Source of the DNA: JBAZWE01 sp041660545
Lineage (GTDB): Bacteria > Actinomycetota > Thermoleophilia > BMS3ABIN01
Assembly: GCA_041660545.1 (NCBI GenBank)
Contig: JBAZWE010000056.1
Span: 1 to 13,063 of the forward strand
DNA length: 13,063 nucleotides
Reading direction: 5' to 3'
Below the pieces are notes generated by a model that saw nothing but the letters and a program-made list of their open reading frames with translations, searched no databases and was not told the DNA's origin. Each line of letters starts with the position of its first letter. Position 1 is the stretch's first letter. Below are positions 1 to 7,164 of the stretch, piece after piece. The position numbers and the translations under genes were made by a program.

Positions 1-1
1 G

Positions 2-835
2 CCGATCCCCATTGCCGCCCTGTCGGCGCTGGCCAGGAAATATAAACCTGAGGCCATACTGCTGGGCGCGACTACACGGGGACGCGACCTAGCATCAGCG
101 GTTGCAACAGATTTAAAGACGGGGCTGACCGCCGACTGCACCTCGCTCGAGATCGACCAGGAAACGGGGCTCTTAAAGCAGACCCGTCCCGCATTCGGGG
201 GCAACATCATGGCGACCATCATCAGCCCGAACACGCGGCCGCAAATGGCGACGGTCAGACCGGGCGTCTTTCCGCTACCAGAAAAGATCCAGGACGCTGA
301 AGGCGAGACCGTCATGACGAAGCCCGAGCTGGGAGACGACCTTCCGGTCAGGCAGCTAAAGTTCATTCCCAATCCGCCGGACGGGATTTCCCTGCAGGGG
401 GCGAAGGCAATAATCGCCGGTGGGCGCGGCATGAGAAAAGCCGGGAACTTCGCGCTGCTCGAAGAGCTGGCCGCAGTGCTGGATGGAACCGTGGCGGCCT
501 CTCGTGGCGCCGTGGACGCGGGCTGGATCTCACACCAGCGGCAAGTGGGACAGACCGGACAGACAGTCAGGCCGGTGCTTTATATCGCTATCGGGATCTC
601 GGGAGCCATTCAGCATGTGACCGGAATGCAGGAATCCGATGTCGTGATCGCGATCAACAACGATCCCGATGCCCCTATCTTTGATGTTGCCGATTATGGA
701 ATCGTCGGCGATCTTTTCGAAGTGATACCGGCGCTGATCTTGGAGATCCGCAAGCGCAAGGCTGCCGGGATGCCCGCGTCAGAAGCAGCTACTTCAGAGC
801 AGGCCGCGCATGGCGTGCTTGGAGGCGGCGAATGA
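2..835 (+). CDS. fixB: Electron transfer flavoprotein alpha subunit, FixB (5' truncated)
   Basis: This is the FAD-binding alpha subunit of the FixAB electron transfer flavoprotein, which works with FixC and FixX to bifurcate electrons from NADH to quinone and ferredoxin or flavodoxin. The frame is open from the window edge, so the ATG at 209 is internal. Upstream residues such as LLGATTRGRDLASAVA and TGLTADCTSLEID are typical of the ETF-alpha N-terminal domain. The C-terminal FAD-binding domain shows GGRGM, then SRGAVDAGW, QVGQTGQTVRP, IGISGAIQH and INNDPDAPIFDVADYGIVGD, all family hallmarks. The visible part is 277 residues, so probably only a few dozen N-terminal residues are missing. It ends in an ATGA overlap with fixC, which indicates translational coupling. 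fixA is expected just upstream, outside the window. Neighbouring fixC and fixX make Fix rather than a generic fatty-acid-oxidation EtfA the better name. Confidence 0.92.
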   Translation, partial: PIPIAALSALARKYKPEAILLGATTRGRDLASAVATDLKTGLTADCTSLEIDQETGLLKQTRPAFGGNIMATIISPNTRPQMATVRPGVFPLPEKIQDAEGETVMTKPELGDDLPVRQLKFIPNPPDGISLQGAKAIIAGGRGMRKAGNFALLEELAAVLDGTVAASRGAVDAGWISHQRQVGQTGQTVRPVLYIAIGISGAIQHVTGMQESDVVIAINNDPDAPIFDVADYGIVGDLFEVIPALILEIRKRKAAGMPASEAATSEQAAHGVLGGGE

Positions 836-2163
836 ATCCAGCAACCCGGGAAACCACCAACCGGACAACCCCGTCACACTTTGCGGCGATCATCGTGGGC
901 GGCGGCCCGGCGGGTCTGGCGGCTGCTATCACGATTGCGGAAGCCGGCCTCAAGGTCGCCGTCATCGAACGCGGTGACTGGCCGGGCAGCAAGAACATGA
1001 TGGGCGGTCAGATCTATTCCCATCCGACTTCGAAAATAGTGCCGGATTTCTGGAAGGATGCGCCGCTCGAGCGGCAGATCGTGCGGCGGGACATGTGGAT
1101 GACCACGGCCGATTCGACCCTTAAGGCTTCTTACGAGACGACTGATTTTAAGCTCGAACCCTATAATTCCTTCTCTGTTTTTCGCTCGCGTTTCGACAAG
1201 TGGCTGGCCGAGCAGGCTCGCGCCAAAGGTGCCTATATCATCAACGAAACGCTGGTCGAAGACCTGCTTTGGGAATCCGGGAAAGTCATAGGGGTACGCA
1301 CGGGCAGGGACCAGGGAGATCTGGAGGGTGATGTAGTCATCATCGCCGAGGGAGTCAACCGCTTCCTGACCGAGAAAGCCGGCCTTGGCGAGAAAATACG
1401 CCCTGCGGCGGTGGCGCTGGCAGTCAAAGAGGTGCTCGCCCTGCCCAAGGAAAAAATCGAGGACCGCTTCAACCTCGAGGATGAGACCGGAGCCGCTCTG
1501 GAGATCGTGGGCGATATCACCGGCGGTCTGCCGGGGACGGGGTTCATCTATACCAACCGCGACACGATATCCATCGGCGTGGGTGTAATTCTCAAAGGCC
1601 TCGTCGACAGGGTTGGTGAAGCCTATGAACTACTGGAGCGTTTCAAGCGTCAGCCGCAGATCAAGCGTCTGATCGACGGCGCCGGGCCGCGTGAGTACGC
1701 CGCTCACCTTATCCCCGAGGGCGGTTACCGGGACATGCCACAGCTTTACGGTGACGGAGTGCTCGTAACCGGAGATGCCGCCGGCATGGTCAACGCCGTG
1801 TTTACCGAAGGCGCCAACCTGGCGCTGCTCTCGGGAAAGATGGCCGGCGAGACCGTCGTTCACGCCGACGAACAGGGGAGCTTCAACGCCGACACTCTTT
1901 CCTACTATGGCAGGCGTCTGGAAAAAAGCCTGATCATCAAGGACTTAAAACAATTCCAGAATGCAGCGCCTTTCCTCTCATCACACGCACACATGTTCAA
2001 CCTCTATCCCGAAGTCGCCTCCGCCGCGATGAAAGAATTCCTGACCGTGGACACCCTAAGCAAGGCCGACAAGATGCACCTGATCATGAAACTGTTCCGC
2101 TCGCAGGTACCCACCCGGCGCCTGGTACGGGATATGTACGACGCCTGGAGGGCAATACTTTGA
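832..2163 (+). CDS. fixC: FixC, FAD-dependent ETF:quinone oxidoreductase-like flavoprotein
   Basis: This flavoprotein takes electrons from FixAB and passes them towards quinone, in complex with the ferredoxin-like FixX at the membrane. The 443-residue length is normal for FixC. An N-terminal Rossmann motif VGGGPAGLAAA (residues 22-32) is followed by the acidic VIERG at the end of the second strand (44-48), a KNMMGGQIYSHP segment (54-65), and a second FAD motif VTGDAAGMVNAVFTEGANLA (312-331), in which GDAAG contacts the flavin ribityl chain. The ATG is preceded by GGAGG six bases upstream and overlaps the fixB stop by four bases. The gene ends in TTGA, where its stop overlaps the fixX start. 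No truncation or frameshift is seen. A geranylgeranyl reductase-type oxidoreductase is the main alternative by fold, but the operon context decides against it. Confidence 0.94.
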   Translation: MNPATRETTNRTTPSHFAAIIVGGGPAGLAAAITIAEAGLKVAVIERGDWPGSKNMMGGQIYSHPTSKIVPDFWKDAPLERQIVRRDMWMTTADSTLKASYETTDFKLEPYNSFSVFRSRFDKWLAEQARAKGAYIINETLVEDLLWESGKVIGVRTGRDQGDLEGDVVIIAEGVNRFLTEKAGLGEKIRPAAVALAVKEVLALPKEKIEDRFNLEDETGAALEIVGDITGGLPGTGFIYTNRDTISIGVGVILKGLVDRVGEAYELLERFKRQPQIKRLIDGAGPREYAAHLIPEGGYRDMPQLYGDGVLVTGDAAGMVNAVFTEGANLALLSGKMAGETVVHADEQGSFNADTLSYYGRRLEKSLIIKDLKQFQNAAPFLSSHAHMFNLYPEVASAAMKEFLTVDTLSKADKMHLIMKLFRSQVPTRRLVRDMYDAWRAIL

Positions 2164-2525
2164 ACGAGAACAAAAAGGAAGCAGCCGATCAAGCCCGCCG
2201 TGGCGGGAGCGCGCGCGGAAAAAGCTGGCCGGCCCCAAAACTCAACATCACCGCCCGGCTCGGTCTGGTCAAGTTCATCCCGGACGAGAAGTCGCACCTG
2301 TCGGTTATCGATCCGGAGGTCTGTAAGACCCGCTGCCCCCAGAAATTCTGCACACATACATGCCCAGCCCAGGTTTACAGGTGGGAAGATGAGGAGAAGC
2401 TGATATCGATAGCGTTTGAAGGCTGCCTCGAATGTGGCACCTGCAGAAGCGGCGGCTGTCCCTGGGAGAACATAGAGATGAGCTATCCCAGGGGAGGCTA
2501 CGGGGTGCAGTACAGGCTGGGATAA
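2160..2525 (+). CDS. fixX: FixX, ferredoxin-like iron-sulfur partner of FixC
   Basis: This small iron-sulfur protein completes the FixABCX complex by relaying electrons from the FixC flavin to quinone. It has 121 residues and eight cysteines: C55, C59, C64 and C68 in a C-x3-C-x4-C-x3-CPA cluster, and C89, C92, C95 and C100 in a C-x2-C-x2-C-x4-CP cluster. The second set is the classic [4Fe-4S] pattern. Between them is a basic, tryptophan-containing linker, and the protein ends in GGYGVQYRLG, a conserved FixX tail. Translation starts at TTG, supported by GGAGGG six bases upstream within fixC; the TTGA overlap links it to fixC. Compared with typical FixX proteins of just under 100 residues it has an extra charged N-terminal segment of about 25 residues, rich in Lys, Glu and Arg. 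Part of this would disappear if a later start were used. Confidence 0.93.
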   Translation: MNENKKEAADQARRGGSARGKSWPAPKLNITARLGLVKFIPDEKSHLSVIDPEVCKTRCPQKFCTHTCPAQVYRWEDEEKLISIAFEGCLECGTCRSGGCPWENIEMSYPRGGYGVQYRLG

Positions 2526-2558
2526 GACGCGTTGCAAGACCAGACAAAGGAGACAAAA

Positions 2559-2786
2559 ATGAGCGACATCTCAACCGATCTCAACAATCTGCGTGAGGAC
2601 ATCAAGGATGAACTGCTGGCGATCAACCATTATCAGGCGCATATCGATGCCACGGACAATTCTGAGATACAGAAACAGCTGGCCCATATCCGCGATGAGG
2701 AAAAAGAGCATGTCGCCGAACTGGTCAAGTTACTTCGCGCCCTCGATCCGACTGAAGACGAGAAGTTCCAGAAGGAAGGCCTTTAG
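2559..2786 (+). CDS. Small ferritin-like protein of the encapsulated-ferritin (EncFtn) type, no visible targeting tail
   Basis: This 75-residue, all-helical acidic protein begins at ATG 2559, six bases after AGGAG; a longer frame starting at 2532 lacks a good ribosome site. It reads as two helices with E18, then INHYQ (22-26), and EEKEH (47-51). The spacing E18, Y25, E48 and H51 equals that of the iron ligands and the conserved Tyr in Rhodospirillum rubrum EncFtn (E32, Y39, E62, H65, recalled from published structures). The usual Trp before the Tyr is His24 here. EncFtn proteins form a ferroxidase site only on dimerisation and normally carry a C-terminal peptide for loading into encapsulin. 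This one stops at FQKEGL without one, and no encapsulin gene lies in the window. It sits 33 bases after fixX on the same strand, so it may be co-transcribed. A rubrerythrin-related fragment is a less likely alternative. Confidence 0.68.
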   Translation: MSDISTDLNNLREDIKDELLAINHYQAHIDATDNSEIQKQLAHIRDEEKEHVAELVKLLRALDPTEDEKFQKEGL

Positions 2787-2850
2787 GCAGGGGGAACTTC
2801 GCTTTTTAGTTAGCGTCATCGGGCCGCGGCAAATGGTCCCATGGCGATCG

Positions 2851-3297
2851 TCAGGAAAATCCCTCGTTGAGGAAATACCATCCCGCGCTGGTGATCCAGA
2901 GCGCCATCACCGCCGCCAGCAGCAGCAATCCGAGGAGCGGCAGCCGCGCATAGTAGCGTGTGAATACCCGCACGATCATGATCTTGGCCATTATGAGCAG
3001 CAGGACCGTTACGCCGATCAGTGCATGGTAAATCACGCGGATTGGGCTGCCGACTTTCGGAATCCCGAGAACAAAAACACAATTGTATGCCACGAACAAA
3101 ATTATTATCAAGGCCGTGTAACCCTGAAAATGATGCAGCTTCGTAGCCTGCGTGCGGACGTTTGGAGAAAAATCCCCGATCCAGCCGCGCGCCACACCTA
3201 TGGCAAGCGTCTGCAGTACCGCCAGAGCCAGCAGTATCGTGGCAAGTATGCTTTTCCCGAAAAACGTCAGCTCCAGCGCTCCGGCATTCCTGAACAT
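2851..3297 (-). CDS. Four-helix membrane protein, DUF6529-like / cytochrome b-like
   Basis: This is a 148-residue integral membrane protein with four predicted membrane segments at roughly residues 14-36, 62-79, 91-111 and 118-137. A loop ending in KLHHFQGY (53-60) precedes helix 2, and YHALIG (90-95) opens helix 3. H55 or H56 with H91 could ligate a heme b, as in small cytochrome-b-type proteins. The WITSAGWYF ending of helix 4 (134-142) resembles what I recall of DUF6529 family proteins. The ATG at 3297 has AGGAGG four bases upstream, a strong ribosome site. It is the last gene of the minus-strand operon, starting only 8 bases after the ABC ATPase gene, which suggests a role coupled to that transporter, perhaps redox chemistry on the exported substrate. 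Heme binding is inference; no CxxCH motif is present. Confidence 0.62.
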   Translation of the reverse strand: MFRNAGALELTFFGKSILATILLALAVLQTLAIGVARGWIGDFSPNVRTQATKLHHFQGYTALIIILFVAYNCVFVLGIPKVGSPIRVIYHALIGVTVLLLIMAKIMIVRVFTRYYARLPLLGLLLLAAVMALWITSAGWYFLNEGFS

Positions 3298-3305
3298 CCG
3301 TCCTC

Positions 3306-4175
3306 CTATAAATATTTATCAGGCTCTTCCATGAAACTGTGACGGCATTCCTCTGAGTCGAAATAGAATACACGGCCTTCACGCGTGAATGTATAGACCG
3401 CGTCCTGCATCTCCATCTCTATACCGCAGACCGGGTCCTTAACCTTTTCGTGATGCTCGATCTTTTCGTTATGGAGTTTACCGTCCTCGAGCCAGAGTAC
3501 GCGGTCGGCGATATCCACGATGCGGTTGTCATGCGTTACCACAACGACCGCCTTGTTCTCCTCGCGGGCAAGATCGACCAGCATCATCATCACTTCACGG
3601 CCCGAATGGGAATCGAGGTTTCCCGTGGGCTCATCCGCCAGTATCAGCGGCGGGTTGTTGGCCAGCGCCCGCGCCAGGGCCACCCGCTGTTTCTCCCCTC
3701 CCGACAGGTCGGCGGGAACGTGGTCGAGGCGTCCTTCCAGACCCAGCCTGTCCAGAAGCGCCCGCGAATCGCGCTCGACGGAACTGTCGGTGCGTCCGGC
3801 CAGATTCATCACCACGGCTACGTTCTCCAGCGCCGTGAGCCCCGCCAGCAGGTTGAACGCCTGGAAGACGAAACCCACTTCTTTTAGTCGCAGATTAGCC
3901 AGGCCGTTGGACGTTAAGCTGCCAAGCGCGTTTCCCGCGACGACGACCTCGCCCGAAGTGGGAGCCAGAAGCCCGCCCGCCATGGAGAGCATCGTGGTCT
4001 TCCCGGAACCCGAGGGCCCCATGATCAGCACGATCTCGCCACGCGCTATCGAGAGGTCGACACTCTCCACCGCGTTGACCCGCGCCCGGCCGCTTCCGTA
4101 TATCTTCGAGACAGACTTAAGCTCCAGTATGTTTTCCTCGCGGCTCATGTTATTGGGACTCTTTCCATGAATCAT
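3306..4175 (-). CDS. ABC exporter ATPase (MacB/LolD/DevA type) fused to a C-terminal YHS metal-binding domain
   Basis: This is the cytoplasmic ATPase that powers the FtsX-type permease encoded just upstream. Numbering from ATG 4175 (289 residues), it shows Walker A GPSGSGKT (53-60), Q-loop VFQ (103-105), signature LSGGEKQR (157-164), Walker B LILADEPTG (177-185) and the H-loop histidine in VVVTHD (215). This is the standard core for macrolide/lipoprotein-type exporters. After the core, an HHEK linker leads to a YHS-like module (about 245-289) beginning KDPVCGIEME and ending EECRHSFMEEPDKYL, a small fold that binds metals through cysteines. Its canonical F-C-S-x-x-C is F-D-S-x-x-C here, leaving C250 and C277 with Asp274. 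The fusion is one uninterrupted frame. The start is uncertain: TTG 4178, ATG 4175 (AAGG nine bases upstream) or ATG 4148. The gene lies a few bases after the permease stop. Confidence 0.88.
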   Translation of the reverse strand: MIHGKSPNNMSREENILELKSVSKIYGSGRARVNAVESVDLSIARGEIVLIMGPSGSGKTTMLSMAGGLLAPTSGEVVVAGNALGSLTSNGLANLRLKEVGFVFQAFNLLAGLTALENVAVVMNLAGRTDSSVERDSRALLDRLGLEGRLDHVPADLSGGEKQRVALARALANNPPLILADEPTGNLDSHSGREVMMMLVDLAREENKAVVVVTHDNRIVDIADRVLWLEDGKLHNEKIEHHEKVKDPVCGIEMEMQDAVYTFTREGRVFYFDSEECRHSFMEEPDKYL

Positions 4176-4179
4176 CAAC

Positions 4180-5286
4180 TCATGCCTTGAACACGATTAC
4201 CGGGTCGATGCTGTTGATCTTGCGAATGGGAATATAGGAAGCGAGCACGCTCATGACAAGCGCCGCCACCGCCGCCGCCGCGAACTGCTGCCAGGTGAAG
4301 GCGACACTTATCTGCACCACGATGCGTGTGACTATGCGCGCCACCGCAAACGAGGCCAGGGCGCCGACCGCGTATCCTAAGAGCGCACTCAAGATGGCCT
4401 GCTCCAGCACTATCCTGTAGAGCTGTGTGCCGCTGGCGCCCACCGCCTTGAGTACCCCGTACTCACGGTATTTCTCCAGCGTCGCCGAATAGACCACCAG
4501 CCCCACGATGGCAACCCCGATGATAAAGGCGATGACTACGACCACCGCGAGTATCGGCAGTATGCCCTCACGGATGACGGCGGAGTTGTTCTGCGAGAAC
4601 TGTTCCCTGGTGAAGACGGTCTGCCCGGGATGCGCGGCGGTTATCTCTTCCTTGATGCGATCCCGCTGGCCGGGGTCGGCCACCTTGAGCAGGATGAAGT
4701 TGACGCGGTTCGGACCCAGCGCCTTTTTTGCCTGTTCGATATCAACGAATGCGTACTGGGCCACCATGATGGTGGTATCCTCCGAAACACCGGTGATCTC
4801 GTAAGTCTGACCGTCGGCTAGAATCGTGTCGCCCAGCTTCAGATCGTTTGTCTTCATCGTTACCTTGTCGACGACGATGCCACCCTGCCCGGGTTCGCTG
4901 CTCCCTTCCGCCATCTTCCAGGGACCCCCGATGCCGCCCGGTTGATATCCCACCAGTATCAGGCTGTTCTTCTTGCCGTTGATATCAACAAGAGTCGTCC
5001 GTGATGTCAGCGGCCAGACCTGCGATACGCCATCCACCTTCTCCAGTTCACCGATCAGCGTCGCCGGCACTACGGAAAAGGAATGGAGCATGTCGGGAGA
5101 ACCGGCCTGCGCAACCCACAGGTCCGCATCGACGTTATCCACATAAGCCGACATCTGCCTCAGCGAACCGTTGTAGACTGCCAGAAGTACGATGATGAGG
5201 AGGATGGCGACGGCTACGCCGCCGACACTTATAAACAGCCTGGTGATGTCAGAGAACAGATTGCTCCTGGCGACTGATACTCTCAA
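4180..5286 (-). CDS. ABC exporter permease, MacB/FtsX (DevC-like) family
   Basis: This is the membrane subunit of an ABC exporter, 368 residues. Membrane segment 1 is at about 16-38. A large extracytoplasmic MacB_PCD-like domain follows (about 40-235). Then come three C-terminal helices at about 243-267, 294-318 and 335-354, the FtsX domain layout. The cytoplasmic loop EKYREYGVLKAVGAS (271-285) is the coupling segment characteristic of this superfamily. The start is TTG 5286, supported by GGAG six bases upstream; the next in-frame ATG would remove helix 1. It is the first gene of the operon, with the ATPase a few bases downstream. Exporters of this type move lipoproteins, glycolipids or peptides, or act as mechanotransmitters. 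The substrate cannot be read here, though the YHS domain on the ATPase hints at a metal-linked role. No promoter was convincing in the 165 bases upstream. Confidence 0.9.
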   Translation of the reverse strand: MRVSVARSNLFSDITRLFISVGGVAVAILLIIVLLAVYNGSLRQMSAYVDNVDADLWVAQAGSPDMLHSFSVVPATLIGELEKVDGVSQVWPLTSRTTLVDINGKKNSLILVGYQPGGIGGPWKMAEGSSEPGQGGIVVDKVTMKTNDLKLGDTILADGQTYEITGVSEDTTIMVAQYAFVDIEQAKKALGPNRVNFILLKVADPGQRDRIKEEITAAHPGQTVFTREQFSQNNSAVIREGILPILAVVVVIAFIIGVAIVGLVVYSATLEKYREYGVLKAVGASGTQLYRIVLEQAILSALLGYAVGALASFAVARIVTRIVVQISVAFTWQQFAAAAVAALVMSVLASYIPIRKINSIDPVIVFKA

Positions 5287-5451
5287 ACAGGACTCCGGTC
5301 TATGGAATCAGGAGGACTCGGTCTTTACTGATTACAAGGTATGTCTGCTCATCATACCCCGATGACCGGACTTGAAATCCAGGCCACCACCCGAGAACTG
5401 CATCGATATACCGGAGATTCTGAAGCCTTGCCGGGAATCCTTCAGATGACC

Positions 5452-5474
5452 AAAAAAAATGCGCCATAGCGCAT
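5452..5474 (-). terminator. Rho-independent terminator of the zinc-ribbon gene
   Basis: Read on the minus strand, a 6-bp stem (ATGCGC / GCGCAT, plus positions 5459-5464 and 5469-5474) with a 4-base loop is followed at once by eight T (complement of 5452-5459). It lies about 44 bases after the stop of the zinc-ribbon gene and separates it from the ABC exporter operon. Confidence 0.85.
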
Positions 5475-5517
5475 CCGAAACTCGTTGCCCCGCACCGAAA
5501 AGGACAGACAGTCAATC

Positions 5518-5829
5518 CTATGAAATCATCGCATGGAGAGTGTGACGGGATTTCGCGAAGCGGCGCCGGTCCACGCCGTCATAATCATTCTCACCGAGTC
5601 TCCTGTCGACGATGACCTCTTTCTCCAGCTCCCCGCTCTCCTGCCAGTGATCCATCAGCATCTCAGCCTTATCCCATGCTTCCGGTTCCTGACCGCTTAA
5701 AACGATCAGCGTCTGATTCTCCTGCTGGATCTCGGCAAAGCTGTGATTGCAGTACGCGCACTCTGCCAGAACCTCGGGAGCGCTGGTGTGGTTTTTCTCA
5801 CCACAATATGGGCATTCTACAGCTTTCAT
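5518..5829 (-). CDS. Small cytoplasmic zinc-ribbon protein of unknown function
   Basis: I do not recognise a named family. The 103-residue product begins with two CxxC knuckles, CPYC (6-9) and CAYC (24-27), a standard four-cysteine zinc-ribbon arrangement. A middle section follows (about 38-62, TLIVLSGQEPEAWDKAEMLM). The basic C-terminal third contains two DRR motifs, VDRRLG (74-79) and VDRRRF (86-91), linked by an acidic ENDYDG. Such DRR repeats often sit near RNA-, nucleotide- or PilZ-type binding segments, but no full domain can be assigned. The ATG at 5829 has AAGGAGG seven bases upstream, a near-perfect ribosome site. It is a single-gene unit with a strong terminator downstream, divergent from the lipoprotein gene across an AT-rich gap. 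On the minus strand upstream, a TAAAAT box could serve as -10, with a weak TTAAAA 16 bases before it. Confidence 0.75.
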   Translation of the reverse strand: MKAVECPYCGEKNHTSAPEVLAECAYCNHSFAEIQQENQTLIVLSGQEPEAWDKAEMLMDHWQESGELEKEVIVDRRLGENDYDGVDRRRFAKSRHTLHAMIS

Positions 5830-6009
5830 GGTTATCCCTCCTTAAAACTGGCAGCATACAAACACCCCTCCTACTTTTATTTTACCCCCGTATGAGGCGT
5901 TTTAATATTCATATTTATAGGTGTTTTCATCCAGATTGCAGGATATTCATGCACACCGGGCGAAGATAGCCAGGAATTGAGAAGACCTCGCTCAACGCAA
6001 AAGACTCGC

Positions 6010-7074
6010 ATGATTTACGGCATGTCCATGTGGCGTGCCATGGCCGCGCTGTGCATCGCGGCACCGCTTGCACTCCTGCTTTCCGGATGCGCTGAAGAAC
6101 CTGTCGTCGTGACCTCCGAGAAGCCGAATACCTCAACCGCCCCTGTCTATAAACGCCAGCAGCTCGAGAATTTCCGGGGCATGGCCGAACCGCGCGGCGA
6201 TTCCTGGGAAGACATGGTTCGTGACGCGGCACGCTTAAAGACTGACGGTTTCAACACTGCAATGATCAGCCCGCCGGTCCTGATCAGTCAACGGGCAGGC
6301 GGAAAGCCAAGGGTGGGCCTCGAAGGCGCAGCGGGTTCCGCTCCGGGAAATATCGAGGATCTCCACAGAGCAGGAATGGCGGTTTTTCTTGCCCCGACGA
6401 CCACCATGACAGGCTTTACCCCACAGGTTGAGTCCACCGACACTACGCTAGGCCACTTAAACGAAGACACGATACGCTGGGCGACTACCGCCGAGCAGAC
6501 CCAGTCAGAGCTTTTTTCGCCTCTCAGTCAGATCAATCTGGCGCTGGGAACAGAAGCAGCCGGCAGATGGTCGGCGCAGATCCTGCCGCAGATTCGCGAA
6601 ATTTATCACGGTAATATAGTGGCCATGGTCGTCCCTGATCTGGCCGGCCCTCCCACTATGGGGGCGCCCCACGATTTCGAGCGATTGAATTACACGGGCT
6701 ACGATTACCTGATGGTCGATATCTTCCCGGTTGAGGATCCGTTCAACCAGGAACGCTTCGAGATCCAGGTCAATGATGTCATCGTTCGCGCTATCGCGGT
6801 CGCGCAACGGGACGGTCTTAAGGGTGTCATGATCCAGTTCGGCGCCTGGCGCGGTGCGGCAGGCGCCGACACCGTCACAGGCCCGCAACTGGGCGAGGAG
6901 GGTCAGGCAAAAGTCACAGGCAGGGTGCTTGAGATAGCATCACCGCAAAAATTTACCCAGGTAAAAGGCGTATTCTTCCAGGGTTGGACGCTCCCGGGCC
7001 GGGGCGCCAAAGATTACGCGGTGGAGCAGACGCTTAAGAATGCCCTTGGTCAGATGAGTAAAACCGCGCCCTAG
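6010..7074 (+). CDS. Secreted lipoprotein with glycosidase-like TIM-barrel fold, probable non-catalytic homolog
   Basis: From ATG 6010 the product is 354 residues with a lipoprotein signal: positive Arg9, a hydrophobic core, and lipobox LLSGC with Cys27 as the lipidated residue. The mature part begins with a low-complexity linker, then NFRGMAEPRGDSWEDMVRDA and a series of strand/helix repeats that look like an (alpha/beta)8 barrel of the glycoside-hydrolase type. Examples are LFSPLSQINLALG (168-180), ILPQIREIYHGNIVAMVVP (191-209), YDYLMVDIFP (231-240), MIQFGAW (274-280) and FFQGWTLPGRG (322-332). In related barrels the acid/base Glu sits in an NE pair and the nucleophile Glu just before FG. 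Here those places hold Ser173-Gln174 and Gln276. The start is uncertain: TTG 5977 and ATGs at 6022 and 6028 are alternatives, and none has a good ribosome site. The exact family is not identified. Confidence 0.68.
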   Translation: MIYGMSMWRAMAALCIAAPLALLLSGCAEEPVVVTSEKPNTSTAPVYKRQQLENFRGMAEPRGDSWEDMVRDAARLKTDGFNTAMISPPVLISQRAGGKPRVGLEGAAGSAPGNIEDLHRAGMAVFLAPTTTMTGFTPQVESTDTTLGHLNEDTIRWATTAEQTQSELFSPLSQINLALGTEAAGRWSAQILPQIREIYHGNIVAMVVPDLAGPPTMGAPHDFERLNYTGYDYLMVDIFPVEDPFNQERFEIQVNDVIVRAIAVAQRDGLKGVMIQFGAWRGAAGADTVTGPQLGEEGQAKVTGRVLEIASPQKFTQVKGVFFQGWTLPGRGAKDYAVEQTLKNALGQMSKTAP

Positions 7075-7164
7075 AGGATATATTTATCCAACGGGGTCAT
7101 TATCAATCACAGGTCGGTCCGGTTCGCGACACGATTTGCGCAAAAACGATCGGGAGGAAGTCAC

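Noticed and set aside
2816..3382. 188-residue minus-strand open frame
   Set aside because: It overlaps the four-helix membrane protein and the end of the ATPase gene in another frame; its Cys/His/Arg-rich content is typical of a shadow frame.
5300..5515. 71-residue minus-strand open frame between the permease and the zinc-ribbon gene
   Set aside because: It runs across a clear Rho-independent terminator, has no convincing ribosome site and shows no recognisable domain.
7075..7095. Hairpin GGATA-TATT-TATCC after the lipoprotein gene as a terminator
   Set aside because: The stem is only five mostly A-T pairs and no T-run follows.
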